Source of the DNA: Pochonia chlamydosporia 170
Lineage: Eukaryota > Ascomycota > Sordariomycetes > Hypocreales > Clavicipitaceae
Direction of reading: 5' to 3'
Assembly: GCF_001653235.2 (NCBI RefSeq)
Contig: NC_035796.1
Location: 1,736,001 to 1,800,000, forward strand
DNA length: 64,000 bases
Position numbers and translations under genes: made by a program. The notes beneath the pieces are model-generated. The model was not told the origin of the DNA. It saw only the letters and a list, made by a program, of their open reading frames with translations, and did no database searches. Positions 35,631 to 47,239 of this stretch are shown here, piece by piece; position 1 is the first letter of the stretch, and each line of letters opens with the position of its first letter.

Positions 35631-38051
35631 CTATGACTGTGGCAACGTCTTGATGCTGTCCACCACATCCTGCACAGAAACGAAGGCACCAGCACCGCCG
35701 TCGGCCCGGAGTTCGTCGAGAAGGACGCTCGTTTGAGCGTAGAGCTTTTCTAACGATGCTCGCGACGACTTGCCCAGAGATGCTATGGTATAGGTTAGAA
35801 ACAAGTATACTGGTAGATTGCGGCGGAGGTACTTGCCCAAAATGGCCGAGTTCAGTTCTTCAGCAACCACTCCTCTGCCCTTCTTATCAAGTAGGTGGCT
35901 AACTTTCGGTTCTTTGAGGGGATTGGCGTATGCCACCAAGGCCCAAATTTCACCGAGAGCTTTGCTAATCTCCTTGCGTTGGTCGTCCGCATATTCCGCC
36001 CCGAGAGTTTGTCCGTACTCGAGCATCTCTTGCTCTAGCTTGAGCAACTCCACCTGGGGGTCTTGCGCCTCGGAATCCAAACTCATATTCTCGTGCCAGG
36101 ACCCATTGTCTCCGCCATTCAAGTCAACATCCATGTCCTGAGAAATAGAGCTCACGGCCGGTCCACGTCCGTTGCTCTTCTTGGACTCGCTGCCGCTCCT
36201 CAGCTGTGCTGCTTTGCGGACCATTTCGATAAATTTTCGGCAACGCAGTTTGAAATGCACTTCCTCGTTATCTCTAAACACTTGAGGATAGTAGGCCGAC
36301 GTGTACTTAAGAGCACGGTCGATGTCACCCTCCAGAATAGCTCTTCGAATCCCTGGTGATTCTTGTTAGTACCAATCCCACATTAGCTAGCGAATTGCGA
36401 ATATCACACGTACTTTGTCTGTTGTTTGCATCTTCATCATCCTTAATATTGATTCCGTCAACAGTGACATTAGGATCCAAGTTCAACGCTTCCTTTTGCA
36501 ATCTGATGTCCTCCGCGAAGGCACGAGCCGTCTCAACATAGCCATCGTGTTGTAAAAACTGCAAACACAAAGCTTGTATGAGATCTGTTTCGCTCAACCC
36601 TGGCTCCAGTCTGGAAATGTCGGTGTTTTCGATATCTTGCTGAATCTTATTCCGTTGTTCCTATTTCTCAGTCAGTAAGGCAACGTAGCAAGGCATACCG
36701 CAAGTCACTTGTCTAATGCATACCCTCATCATATCGTCAATGTCGTAAACAAAAGGTGTTTGCCCAAAATTGACCATGATCTGCTCCCCCGGCTTCTTGA
36801 GACTAATCGCTGGGAAAAGTTTCCCCCTGGCCACATCGTGAAAAGCAACGCCTGGACACAAAGCGCGTCAGTAACCTCCGCATCCAATATCTCTCGTAAT
36901 CAAGCACACGTACCAATTTTGACGCCGTTCTTGGTAAAAAATGCAGTATGATCTCGGAAATTCACGCCACAGCCAATGATGTCTCCCGTGTTGAACGTCG
37001 GTCCAAATGGCCGGCCAATATTTTGTCCAGTGAAGCAGCGGCCGTCATCACCATGGTACGCCCAGGATTCAGGTTCCCACCCAACCGGTCGTGACATGGA
37101 CGCAGCCTTGGTTGCGAATCCGATGGCAATTGTAGTGCTACAATCACGTCAGCTCATTCCTACCACTTACGAGCTCCCCCAACGGCACATCCAGATCCCT
37201 TTAACTTACTCATCGCGTTTTCCATACATGATATGAACTTCGTAGTAGTATATTCCACATTCAGCCGGCATAGCGTGATCTGCTCGTACCGCAGCTGCCT
37301 CGTGATCCCGATCTTGACTACTCCTCTGACCAATAAACTTCAACGCCCGACCAGCCTCCAGAAACTCGAGAGGGCCATAGGAATCACTTGGATTCCATCG
37401 ACTTGGCAAGGGCATCAATTCGTCTTCCATCTTCTGGTAACTCAGCCGCTCGAGGTTCGCGTGAGACAGTCCCGCACCGGCACCAACTGGCGAGGCATGG
37501 ATCCCGACACCAGGCTGCCCTCGAGGCAGTCCAGTCGCCATCTCCCGGTTGTGTTCTCTCACCGCCTCGATCCGAGCCTTTAGTCGTGCCGCGTGGGCAG
37601 CTTCCAACTTGCGGACGTAGCTCGACCCAGCCAGGTAGGACGGGACGAAGAAGGAATCATGATCTTTGAGGAAGGGTTCGGCAACGAGGTCGTATAAGGG
37701 TCCGGGTCTCATAAACATGTCGAAGCCGCGAGAAAACGAGGGTAAGCTGCCGCTGGTCTTCCAGATGCTGGCCACGTCGTCATGACCAGAGCTATCCATG
37801 TTGGTGTTATCGGCGCCACGCAACGTCGCCGAGGCGAGGCCGGGAATCGGATCGAGCAGCAGTCCGCCGCTGGGACTCAGAATCGATGTGCGGGAGGGAT
37901 GGGTGTAGAAATTCGAGTTGGTTCCGGAGCGAGGCGGCGGGTCGGAGGTGTAGGCGGCGGCGTCGTTGCGGGATTGCGAGCGTCCAGAGCTTTCAGCCGA
38001 CGAGTCTGAGTCTGAGAAACCAGATGAGCCATGCTGCTCCAGACTAGCCAT
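35631..38051 (-). CDS. vid30: Vid30/Gid1 (RanBPM-type) subunit of the GID/CTLH ubiquitin ligase
   Basis: Six exons: 38051-37210, 37137-36914, 36851-36724, 36660-36414, 36352-35837 and 35782-35631; 702 residues with phase kept at every junction. Domains in order: a disordered Ser-rich N-terminus; a SPRY domain (about 250-395, with [19 protein letters not shown] and [12 protein letters not shown]); LisH (about 421-450, [19 protein letters not shown]); CTLH (about 481-535, [14 protein letters not shown]); and CRA ([16 protein letters not shown] ... [23 protein letters not shown]). Family knowledge: Vid30/Gid1 is the scaffold of the GID E3 ligase that degrades gluconeogenic enzymes. The last intron (35783-35836) starts with GC (GCAAGT) rather than GT. 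It is 54 bp, in frame and without stops, so retention is possible. Confidence 0.94.
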
Positions 38052-40519
38052 GATATGCAGGTCCAGGAAGTGGGAAGGGAGGTTCTGCGTGCCTGGAAGG
38101 TTTTCAATGTTGGGCTAGCTGGCAGGCTGGCTGGGTGGTGCGGGCCGGGCGGTGGTTGCTGTGATGTCGAGTCGTTCAAAGTGGTCTGGTCCAGTCAAGT
38201 CTGTTTGGTCGTGTTGGTGGTGGACGGACTGGTCTGGTCTGGTGGTCACTGGTGGTGGTGCAAGAGCACAGCACGTCAGAGCTTCATCAATGTCTCTCTC
38301 TGCTGGGTCCCAATTAGATGCAGCTTGCTTGCCCGAGACCAGTGTACCACTCTGCTTCTTGGCTTGAGTCGCAAGGAAGCTTGGGCTCGCTGCGACAGCG
38401 CCGTGGTTCAAGTCGTGCGGGTAGTCTTTTGCTGTGATGGTATGTTCGGATGATTGAAACGCTTGGTGAGTCGTCGAACGGAGGAGAGTCGACGGATTAC
38501 GTTTGGGCTGGTGGCTGCCGGCAAATGCTGGATGAGAGACTGGCGGCAGCACGCACGAGCAGATTGACTTCAATGACTTCCAGCCAGGTGTACCAGAGTG
38601 GACGGGCGAGCGCCTTGAGGGCCTTGGGCGTCCGTAATGCCTTGTCCAACCGCCTACATCAGACTTGACATGACCGAACAGGCCACTGAATCCGACCCGA
38701 ACCAGCATACTTGCAGGCACTGAGACTGCAGATGTCTACTCTTGCTCTAGCGCTCTGCCCGCTGTCACTGATAAGCCGTCAACTGTGGACACCAGGACCC
38801 ACTGCCCCAACCTCCCAGGTGCCATGTCTCTGGCTGAAGCGCTCAAGCGCCCAGCACAATCAAGCCTGACCTCGTGCCACACCCAACATTGAAGTTTCAA
38901 TGTCGAATCTGCCCTTCCCATGTCGTGATTATGACGGCGTGCTCGGAACATTAAGTATCAACGACTCACTCGTGCCATGAAAACCGCCATCACATAATCA
39001 ACTACTTGCAAACCTGCAGTTCAAAGCCCAACCTCAAGGACAAACAGCTCGACATCTACACCATCCCGTCATAGGTATCCCGCTCCAGGCCGCATTCCAA
39101 GCGATCCTCTTGCAGATTCAAGTGGAGAGGAGGCGCCAACCAAGAGTCTCCAGCGCATTGCGGAAGGCGGGCAATCCATCACGCGCTCATCCAACTTGAC
39201 TTATCTCTTTACTCTCTAAACATTTGAACTGTTCATCCAGCGTCTCCGGCCTGCCGGTTTCAGCGCCCGCTGGCTACATATGTACCAGAGTAGCATCAAT
39301 GGCCCGCGTTTCAACTGTCTGGTCCAATTTACCATGCTTAGATTCTGTCTGGTCGCCCTCTTGTCTCCGGAAGGTGACATTTGTCCAGTTTACGGTTCCC
39401 CTCAATCTCGTGGCACGTTCTCATGTTGGTCTGGCAGCTTCGTCTTGCCAGTGTGCGTCAGTCAGGGTAGGAGATCACTTCTACATCGCAATGCATGCGA
39501 ATTCCCGATTTGACCTTCTTGCCCATTTTACCAACCCATATTGAGCTGATCATTGATTGCCTTGATGTTTAGCCTCCGTGAAACTGCGATACTTTCCATT
39601 ATACTCTCCGCGCCAACATACAACTTCAGATACCCATCATCCACGGGGGAACAAAATAAACCTACCAGTTGACCTTCAATCCCCAATCCTAACCGCCTGT
39701 GCTCATCCCGAAATACTCCGTCTTGTCTTCCCCTTCACCACGATGCATGTAAACCCCTCGTACAGCCACCAGTCCACCACATTGGTCAACTTGACACAGC
39801 CAACACCGAATCCGTCAAGTCACAGCCATCCACAAGCTTACTAAGCCGGATGCACCACGCCTCTCTCACAACCACCAACGAAAGGCTGTGCCATTGAAAC
39901 TCCAACACTCAGTTCTAGGGCGTGAGGCACTGTTTGAGCCTAACAGGTTTGCCAAACACAGGAACCCAGCCCCAGTTGCATCAGTTCCTGTCGCACCTGA
40001 AATTTGATGAAGAGTCGCCGCCGTCACCAAATGTCCTGAGGCATGCTATGACTTGATGCATGTTTACGATGGCAGACTTAATGCCTTGTCTGGACATATG
40101 TCTGGTGCAAATGATCAATATGAATAGTTGGAGGTTACAGAAGCGAGTGACATTGACAACAAGCGCTGCACAAAGATGAATGCACTGTTTGTACACCCAA
40201 AGTCTTCCAGGTAGGTTCCAGTTCGCTATTGATAAACATCCAATTCTACAGGAAGATTAATGTACATGTATGTCGCATACCAGCCATAAACCCACGAACT
40301 CCCTCGAGCTGTCCCGAATATGATTTGCCCTGCCCAGGAAACTTAAAACGCCGACGGTCCAATACCGTGATAAACCAAGTGAGAATACGGCTACAATCCA
40401 CAGCCGCCAAGTAGTATGAAGTATGATGAAGTTTGAACGCCAGGTCAGGCCACGTGAAACAAGCACATTGAGCCGACATCAAGGGAAAGCAAAATAAGAG
40501 ATCAACAAGCAGCGGCCAT
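38052..40519. other. Intergenic region, 2.5 kb
   Basis: This stretch includes the promoter of vid30 and the 3' flank of ies4. The first 0.3 kb has TGGTC-rich simple sequence (about 38150-38260). The frames of up to about 200 codons on the minus strand (38115-38720) look like low-complexity chance frames. No gene supported. Confidence 0.45.
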
Positions 40520-41408
40520 CTAAGATGCAGCGGATATGGCAATGGGCGCCGGTGATGAGGCATTGATGCTGGGAACGCTGTTCATCTCGACATCTCCCCC
40601 AGCATTGCTGTTGTTGGCGCTGTTTTCTTCTTGGCCGTTGGCCTTGTTCTCCTTGCCGCTGCTATTGTCCGCAGAGGCCGAGGCGGCACCCGACTCGTCG
40701 TTGTCGTCTTCACCAGGCTTCTTGGCCGGGGCAGACCAGCGAGGAATTTCCCACGTAACGCCAGTAAAGCTCTTCAGCTGGAATCCGCCCCGAGCCCATT
40801 TGCGGCAAGGCTTGCCGGACCGATCGAGCGCTCTCAAACCGGCATTGATGGCTCCTTGATTCGCTTTGGGGCCGAGCTTGGCTGCTTGCATTCTGGCGAC
40901 AGCGGCGTGATCGATGGTGCCATCCTCCCTATAAGAAATAGATATGTCAGCATTTTGAGCATATTACCACAGAAGAGCATGAGCCGGTCATCAAGGCTAG
41001 CTTTGTCGCGCAGGAGACTTACAGTCTGGGCTTCTTCTTGGGGCCCGGCTTTCCACGAGGCTTTGGTATTCCATCTATTGTGGTCGCAGACCTCTTGGCG
41101 CCTTTCTTTCGGCCATCTGTAGGCGGTGCCATGGACGACGGTGCTGGTGTGCCCTCAGCTGCCGGCGTCGCAGCATTGGAATCAGAGGCATTATCACCGT
41201 TTGAGAGGCCAGACGCTGCTAAGTGAGCAGATGGGGCAGGAGAGTCGACAGAGTCTTTGGGTTCAGTGGATTCCTTTGGAACTGGCGACTCAGCATCAGA
41301 AGATTCGCCATGGATGACTTCGCGTAGCTTCGACGCAGGGATTCTAAGCGTCACCAGCAAGCCTGGCTTGCCGCCAGATTTGCGCCGACTATCTGCCTTG
41401 GGGGGCAT
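40520..41408 (-). CDS. ies4: INO80 chromatin-remodelling complex subunit Ies4
   Basis: Two exons, 41408-41023 and 40928-40520 (94 bp GTAAGT...TAG intron), 264 residues. The N-terminal segment has GLLVTLRIPASKLREV, then a Ser/Pro/Ala-rich acidic linker and a Lys/Pro/Gly-rich AT-hook-like stretch (PKPRGKPGPKKKP) that runs into the intron. The second exon carries the family core: GPKANQGAINAGLRALDRSG, then KPCRKWARGGFQLKSFTGVTW. The tail is acidic, Asn/Ser-rich and probably disordered. Family knowledge: Ies4 is a fungal INO80 subunit phosphorylated in the DNA-damage checkpoint response. The ATG at 41408 is chosen because the frame upstream has no other ATG. Confidence 0.92.
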
Positions 41409-43875
41409 TTTCGCCAAATGCTGTTCTGCAATGTAGTTTTGAAAGAGTCGACTCGGAGGATGTTGTCACGGCGCTTGGAGCGGATCAATGCACACGTCTT
41501 GTAGCAGTCGAAAAATTCGCGTATGCCTGAAGATATCACAATATGTTAGCGAATATTCGGGATGTGGAAGAAAATGTAGGCATTGCCTCGCCGTATTTCG
41601 CTCCCAAAGATGGTCTTGCCACTTACCGTGGATGCAGGTGTTGGTTGGCGGAGCAGTGATGAATAGAGTTGATGAAATTTTCAGGAACGCGAAGTGGGCG
41701 AGGGCGAAGGTTGTTCGTTTCGTGGTTGGTGGTGCTTCTGGACACGAATCGAAGCAAAGGGCTGATGTATTAGCAAGGCTTATTTCGGTGGTGGTGATCA
41801 AGCACAATGTCAATCAAGCCCAAGAGGGATCAGGGGCCTTCGTCGGGCCGGCGCGGAGCTGGAGCGATGCTCAAGTGCACTCTGATCTCGGTTCTCAAGG
41901 CACGGCGGCGGTGGTGATGGAGTCGGCGATGGCGGTGATGGAAAATGATGATGATGGATGGGGAGAGTTGGGGGACGGAGGCAGGGAGGGCCTTTTCATT
42001 TTTTTCTGGGGTTGCGTTGTCTTGTAGGCTTTTGGGGCCATGGTCTCATCCTCAATTTTCGGTGCCAGAGGCGGCGCACAAGAAATCGGGTAAAGGTTCT
42101 CTCTCTCTCGACGCTGGCGCAGGCTGGACCGTGACGCTCACCCAAGACCAACAGGCGAAGGGGGTGTGGGTTTTGGACTGGAGTTCCCTGGCTGACAACA
42201 TTGAACTGAGCACCAGCACTAGCACGGCCAGACCAGACCAGACCCTTCCCGCGTAGTGCAGCACCTGGCGCCTGGCTCTCGTTGCTTCCAATTGAGTGAC
42301 GCCGCCAAAAGAGGCCTAGCGTCCCAGGACCCTACCAAAAGGGGCGCTTGTCTGTGGTGTATCTGGGCAGGAGCGAACACAGCACAGCATATAAAGTATA
42401 TGCTAACAGACAATGCGAGTGAGAAGGCGGGGCAATGATATCACTCTACTCCACTGCTTCAGCCAAGTACCGCCTCAGCCCCACCTATAGCACCTGCACC
42501 CAATCACAGCTTGTCATCGCCCGGAGATGTGAGGAGCATTCTTGGCCGCGAATAGCATCGCTACAGCGAGACTTGGGCAAAGTACCACCTGATGAAACAA
42601 ACAGAACAAAGGAATTTTAGCAGTCTTGCAACATAGCGAAACTTGCACCGTCCGTATCCATTATTTGGTCAGTTTTCGCTCAGAAATTGCGCCATGACAT
42701 TTTGCAAACCATATCTGATTCGACCGACTTGTTATGTGCTACTTTCAACCCGACTCAAGGCAGATGCATGTGATGCTGGTCAAACGAGGAGGGACTTGGA
42801 CTTGGACCCCACGTCTATTTCTGACTGCTCAAATGTGTCATGATTTTCCATCTCAACATCTCAGCTTCCAGGCCCTTCCAGCCACGCCTCAGGCTCCAGG
42901 TGCCAGGCGCCAAGGATGATTGCTGGGAATTACTTGCCACCACCTCAGAATCTGCAGGCATTGCCGCCGTTGACGAAGCTCTGGTTTGGCAACGAGGTAT
43001 TTGTGAGAGTTGCATGGGCAATGTCACAACGGTCACACGTCTGACTCGCTCTGCTTCCCATGGATGAATCGGAATAGGACCATGGCACTCGACATGGTGC
43101 CTGATGTGATGATCGACTTGCACCGACATTAGCAAGACGCAAGTCCATCACGATGAGAATAAGCTTGATACTCCTCAATTTTCGCTGTGCCTGATGTCGC
43201 CAGCTGAGTGACGAACGAAGATGCAGACGAGATCTACAGTCCCAGTGTGGTCCACAGAGATGGATTGAGCAGTCGACAGGCAACAGGTCCATACACAACC
43301 GAACTGAGCATTCCGCAAGTCCCAATCTATCCGGAGCTGTCTTTCTTCGAATAAATTTCCGTCAGTGGAGCAGGCAAGTCAACTGGTCGAGGAGCAGAGG
43401 CAATGAGTGTTGGCTCCGCAATTGGCATGATTGAAAGCATCGCCAACCTATCGACGAGAACTGTTGCCCCTACGCGACGAGCTGACTGTTGTGAAAGACA
43501 GTCGCGCGGAGGCATCAAAAATTCTGTGAATCTGTCGAACACAATCGAGAAAGCTCAAGATTGCCAGGCACGGTGACTGGGTGCTGCCATGGAATATGTC
43601 TGGCCTCTTCAATGTTGTGTGGGGTAATTCGGCTTCACGGGCAAACGACCAAGACCGGAGCCTTGCATGTATACAACATTTCCTCCAAGGGCGACTGCTT
43701 TAATCGAGCGGCACGATCAACCTCATCTTCCCTCTAACCTCGGTTCACCCCCCGTACATTAAACTACAACCCAGTGTATGTATTACCGAAAGATTTAATC
43801 CTGGGTATCTGCCTGTCTGCATCTCACACTCACCAACCATCTAGACCAAGTCAACTCGGAACAAAGGTGTCTACA
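41409..43875. other. Intergenic region, 2.5 kb
   Basis: This is the divergent upstream region of ies4 and of the crotonase-fold gene. It contains only short unconvincing frames (for example 41488-42027 +). No repeats or RNA genes recognised. Confidence 0.45.
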
Positions 43876-44763
43876 ATGAACAACACCGACTTCAAATCCA
43901 TCATCTACGCCACTTCACCCGACGGCAAGGTGGCGTACATTACTCTCAATCGCCCCAAACACTTCAACGCAATTGACCAGAATATACCAACGGAACTGAG
44001 AGCTGCAGTCCGCTTGGCCAACTTCGATCCAAATGTTCATTGCATTGTCATCAAGGGCAACGGGCCAGGGTTCTGTGGAGGCTACGATTTGAGTACATAC
44101 GCCGAGCGTGCCCAGCGCGGTCAAACCGAAGGCAGTCAGGATCTCAGCAAAGGTTACGACCCGTTCCAGGACTACCTCTTCATGGGCGAAGCCACAGACT
44201 GCTACTCGGAGCTATTTCGTAGCCACAAACCCACCATCGCCCAAGTCCACGGAGCAGCTGTCGCAGGTGGAAGCGACATCGCGCTCTGTTGCGACCTAGT
44301 CATCATGGCAGACGACGCCAGAATCGGATACCCGCCCAGCCGAGTATGGGGATGCCCTACAACAGCCATGTGGGCGCATCGGATTGGCGCGGAAAAGGCA
44401 AAGAGGATGCTATTCACAGGTGATCTTATCGACGGAAAGGAAGCCGCGGCCATGGGTCTTGTTTTGAAGTCTGTCCCAGAGGCTCAGCTGGAGGAAACGG
44501 TGGGGTTGTTGGTGGACAGGATCAAGACTGTGCCCATCAATCAACTCTGGATGCACAAGCAGGTTATTAATAGTGGTATTGAGGGTGCGGTACGATCGAG
44601 TCAGCGTCTGGCAACTATTTTTGATGGCATCACGCGGAATTCGCCTGAGGGGATTGCGTTTCAGAGCACGGCTATGCAGTCTGGTTTTAAGGCTGCTGTG
44701 AAGCAGAGAGATGAGGCTGGAAATAGCGACTCTTACCGGGAAAGATGGAAGAATAAGCTGTAA
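43876..44763 (+). CDS. Enoyl-CoA hydratase/isomerase (crotonase) family protein
   Basis: Single exon. I choose the ATG at 43876 (295 residues) because homology starts within about 15 residues of it (VAYITLNRPKHFNAI). The ATG at 43774 is in frame and would add 34 residues. Oxyanion-hole segments are GPGFCGGYDLS (63-73) and HGAAVAGGSDIALCCD (125-140). The two Glu residues used by classical hydratases are not in their expected places: GGSDIAL has Asp, and the second region reads IGYPPSRVWGCPTT. The protein probably belongs to a crotonase branch with different chemistry (isomerase, hydrolase or unknown acyl-CoA reaction). It ends in KNKL, a weak match to a peroxisomal PTS1 signal. The substrate is unknown. 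Confidence 0.88.
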   Translation: MNNTDFKSIIYATSPDGKVAYITLNRPKHFNAIDQNIPTELRAAVRLANFDPNVHCIVIKGNGPGFCGGYDLSTYAERAQRGQTEGSQDLSKGYDPFQDYLFMGEATDCYSELFRSHKPTIAQVHGAAVAGGSDIALCCDLVIMADDARIGYPPSRVWGCPTTAMWAHRIGAEKAKRMLFTGDLIDGKEAAAMGLVLKSVPEAQLEETVGLLVDRIKTVPINQLWMHKQVINSGIEGAVRSSQRLATIFDGITRNSPEGIAFQSTAMQSGFKAAVKQRDEAGNSDSYRERWKNKL

Positions 44764-45533
44764 ACAAGTTAGCGCCTCACTATAACTTCAATAAAGGCCA
44801 TGTCGACGTCAGTTCGTATTAGATATCTAATCTCATGTCACGACGTGGGCAACATAGCAACATAGTCGAACTCCGGTAATCCCACGATGTACAAGAGAAT
44901 GTGCCTGAGAAGGGAACGCAGGTCACCGCGCCAAATTGCAACTGCAATTCAGTCCCATGATTCCTTAGTAGGTATGCTGGAATTCGTCACGGGGCAAGAG
45001 GTGTATTTCGCCGATCTACTGCATAGCCAGGAGTATTGTGACAGTATTGACCTACATCACTATTGCTCCTATACTCGCAGAAATCATGCCTGCAGGTCTC
45101 AGTACACACTTTTCATATCATCTTTATCGAAGACGAAACCACTGCCGAACATAATACGTTCTATGATACACTGAGTGCGTTCAAGCGAAGTGGCGTTAAG
45201 TTTCGCAATTCCAACTACGGCAATGCTACTGATATCACGGGCGTGTATTCATTGATAATGGCATTGAAAACAACTCCTATGAGGTTTAATGACGGCAAGC
45301 ACTATCCGGCGCGAAGTCTCGATTCGTCTATGATGCGTTTATATTTGATCTGCCTCCATGGCCGTCGAGCCAGGGTCAAGCGCACGGTGTTATGGCTCAT
45401 CGACTGGAGTCGACTGTAGTACTCGTTTCATTGACCGGAACGCTCATCAAGGGTAAGACAGTTCCATGTTTGAAGATAAACCTGAACTATCACATGCCAT
45501 TTGAACTGGTTCCGGCCATGCATTACACAGCAG
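44764..45533. other. Intergenic; weak frame 45063-45419
   Basis: About 0.8 kb between the crotonase-fold gene and GH72 copy 2. A plus-strand frame at 45063-45419 has a natural-looking composition (EDETTAEHNTFYDTLSAFKR and following) but no recognised domain and no supporting splice context. It may be a gene remnant. Confidence 0.3.
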
Positions 45534-47239
45534 CTACGGCAGTGCCAAACCTGAGTACAACCAAACCACGACGAGTTGACCAAACATCAACGCCCAAGTC
45601 ACGGGCAAATCCCGACCAACACCACTGTCCTTGTCTTTTCCTGTAGAAGCCGAACCGGGAGGTGCAGTAGCCGTCGCAGCAATCTTGTTAGCACTGCTAG
45701 CCTTTGCCAGAGCATCCTTGCATGAGCTATCGTTATCAGGCGACTGTATCTCGGCCGCACCTTTAAAATCGCATGCACTTGCCGCGCTCTTTTGGTTCTT
45801 ATAGTACTCATCTAGGACGTGAGCAAGCTTGGCCCTGTCGTCACACATACTGTAAGCACCGTACACGCCTGTTTTGGTGTTCCCGTTGATGCCAGCGCAT
45901 GCCGCCTTGTCATTTTGACAGATGAATCCAAATATCGCGCCGTACTTTTCCAGTGAAAGGTCTTTCTTTGGCACACAGCTTCGGGACTTTATCATGCAAT
46001 CGCACAGGCTTTGATCAGGCATTGGAGGGAGCGACTTGTTAGCTTCCCAGTTGGAGGATAGCGCGGGACACTCGCCCATCTTGTTAGATGAGGAGTATTC
46101 ATCCTTTTTAACTCCCTTGGGGTCAGACTTGGCCACTTGTTCTTTTAAGGCTTTGAAGTTCTTCATTCTGGTGGCCTCGCCATCTTTGATTTCAACAAGA
46201 CCTGAGTGATGGGGTTAGTATACCATCCACAGTGAAGACTTTGGTGTCGCCTAGGGGGAATACCAAAATCATTCTTTTCCTGAAAGTACATGTAGACAAT
46301 GCCGCCGCTGAACACACTGGACATGGGTTCGGAGTAAAGAGCGGGCGTCTCCTGGAAAATGCGAGCCTCAGCGCCGCCTGGGTCATTGCAGCCATACTCG
46401 GCAAAGAATACGGGCACGGAGTAGTTCTTGAAGTAGGCGGCGTGCTTGGCATAGTCGGATCGCTCTAGATTACTCTCAAGGCACCATGAGTAGATATTGT
46501 AGCCCCAAAAGTCAATAGAGTCTTCTGGCTTATCGCAGTTAAAGTAGCTGGAAATTTCGTTGCGAAAATCCTTGTCATCGTTGGCGGCATACCCGACACC
46601 AACCCACCGCTTGATATTCTTGTTCTCCTTGATGAACTTTTTGGTGTCGCGGACTGCGGCCTTAACGTAAGCAGAAGCACCTGTGTTATTCCTCGCATTG
46701 CTGACTTCATTGCCAGCAAAGAACCCAATCACGTTTTGGTACTGCGAGAGCTCATTGATGACCTTTTGGTATCGCGTAAAGAGTTCTGTGTTCCATTGGG
46801 CGTTGTCACGGTTGATCGAGAGAGAAGGCTCGCTGAGGTCGGAAATAACATATATTCCGGCGTCCTGAAGCAACTTCATACAGGCGGAATGGTTCGCAGT
46901 TGGGTCAATTGCATAGACGCGAATTGTGTTTGCGCGCAGTTCTTTTAGAAGCGGGATATCTCGCTCGCACGACTTTTTATCTGCCAACGGATCGACGTAC
47001 TTTGCACCGGCCTTGGCATTAGCTCCTGATGCGTCTTGCTGGTAAGCTACACCTTTCATAAAGAATTGAGTGCCATTCTCGAAGAAGAACTTGGAGCCCT
47101 GAGATGCGACGTTGAGTCAGAACAAAACCAGAAACTCGGGCAGTGTATAAGATCAAACCTTGACTTGAATTGGTGGCAAGTCAGCCGCGACACTCCCACT
47201 GAATGCAACCAAAGACCACAAGAGAAGTTTAAACGCCAT
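45534..47239 (-). CDS. GPI-anchored 1,3-beta-glucanosyltransferase, GH72 with X8/CBM43 domain (copy 2)
   Basis: Three exons: 47239-47159, 47098-46264 and 46201-45534 (introns of 60 and 62 bp), 527 residues. The signal peptide covers residues 1-19 (MAFKLLLWSLVAFSGSVAA). Catalytic Glu158 is in [12 protein letters not shown] and Glu261 in FFAEYGCN. The X8 domain has CPALSSNWEANKSLPPMP, CDCMIKSRSCVP and ICQNDKAACAGI. A Ser/Thr/Asp linker and a hydrophobic C-terminus (WALMFGQLVVVWLYSGLALP) fit GPI anchoring. The first donor is GTTTGA, a weak site, but it sits at the same codon as in copy 1 (after the conserved IQxK). The second intron has a perfect TACTAAC branch site. Role as for copy 1: beta-1,3-glucan elongation in the wall. 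Confidence 0.95.

Noticed and set aside
38115..38720. Minus-strand 201-codon frame upstream of vid30
   Set aside because: Low-complexity His/Pro/Thr/Arg composition from TGGTC-rich simple sequence; lies in the promoter of vid30.
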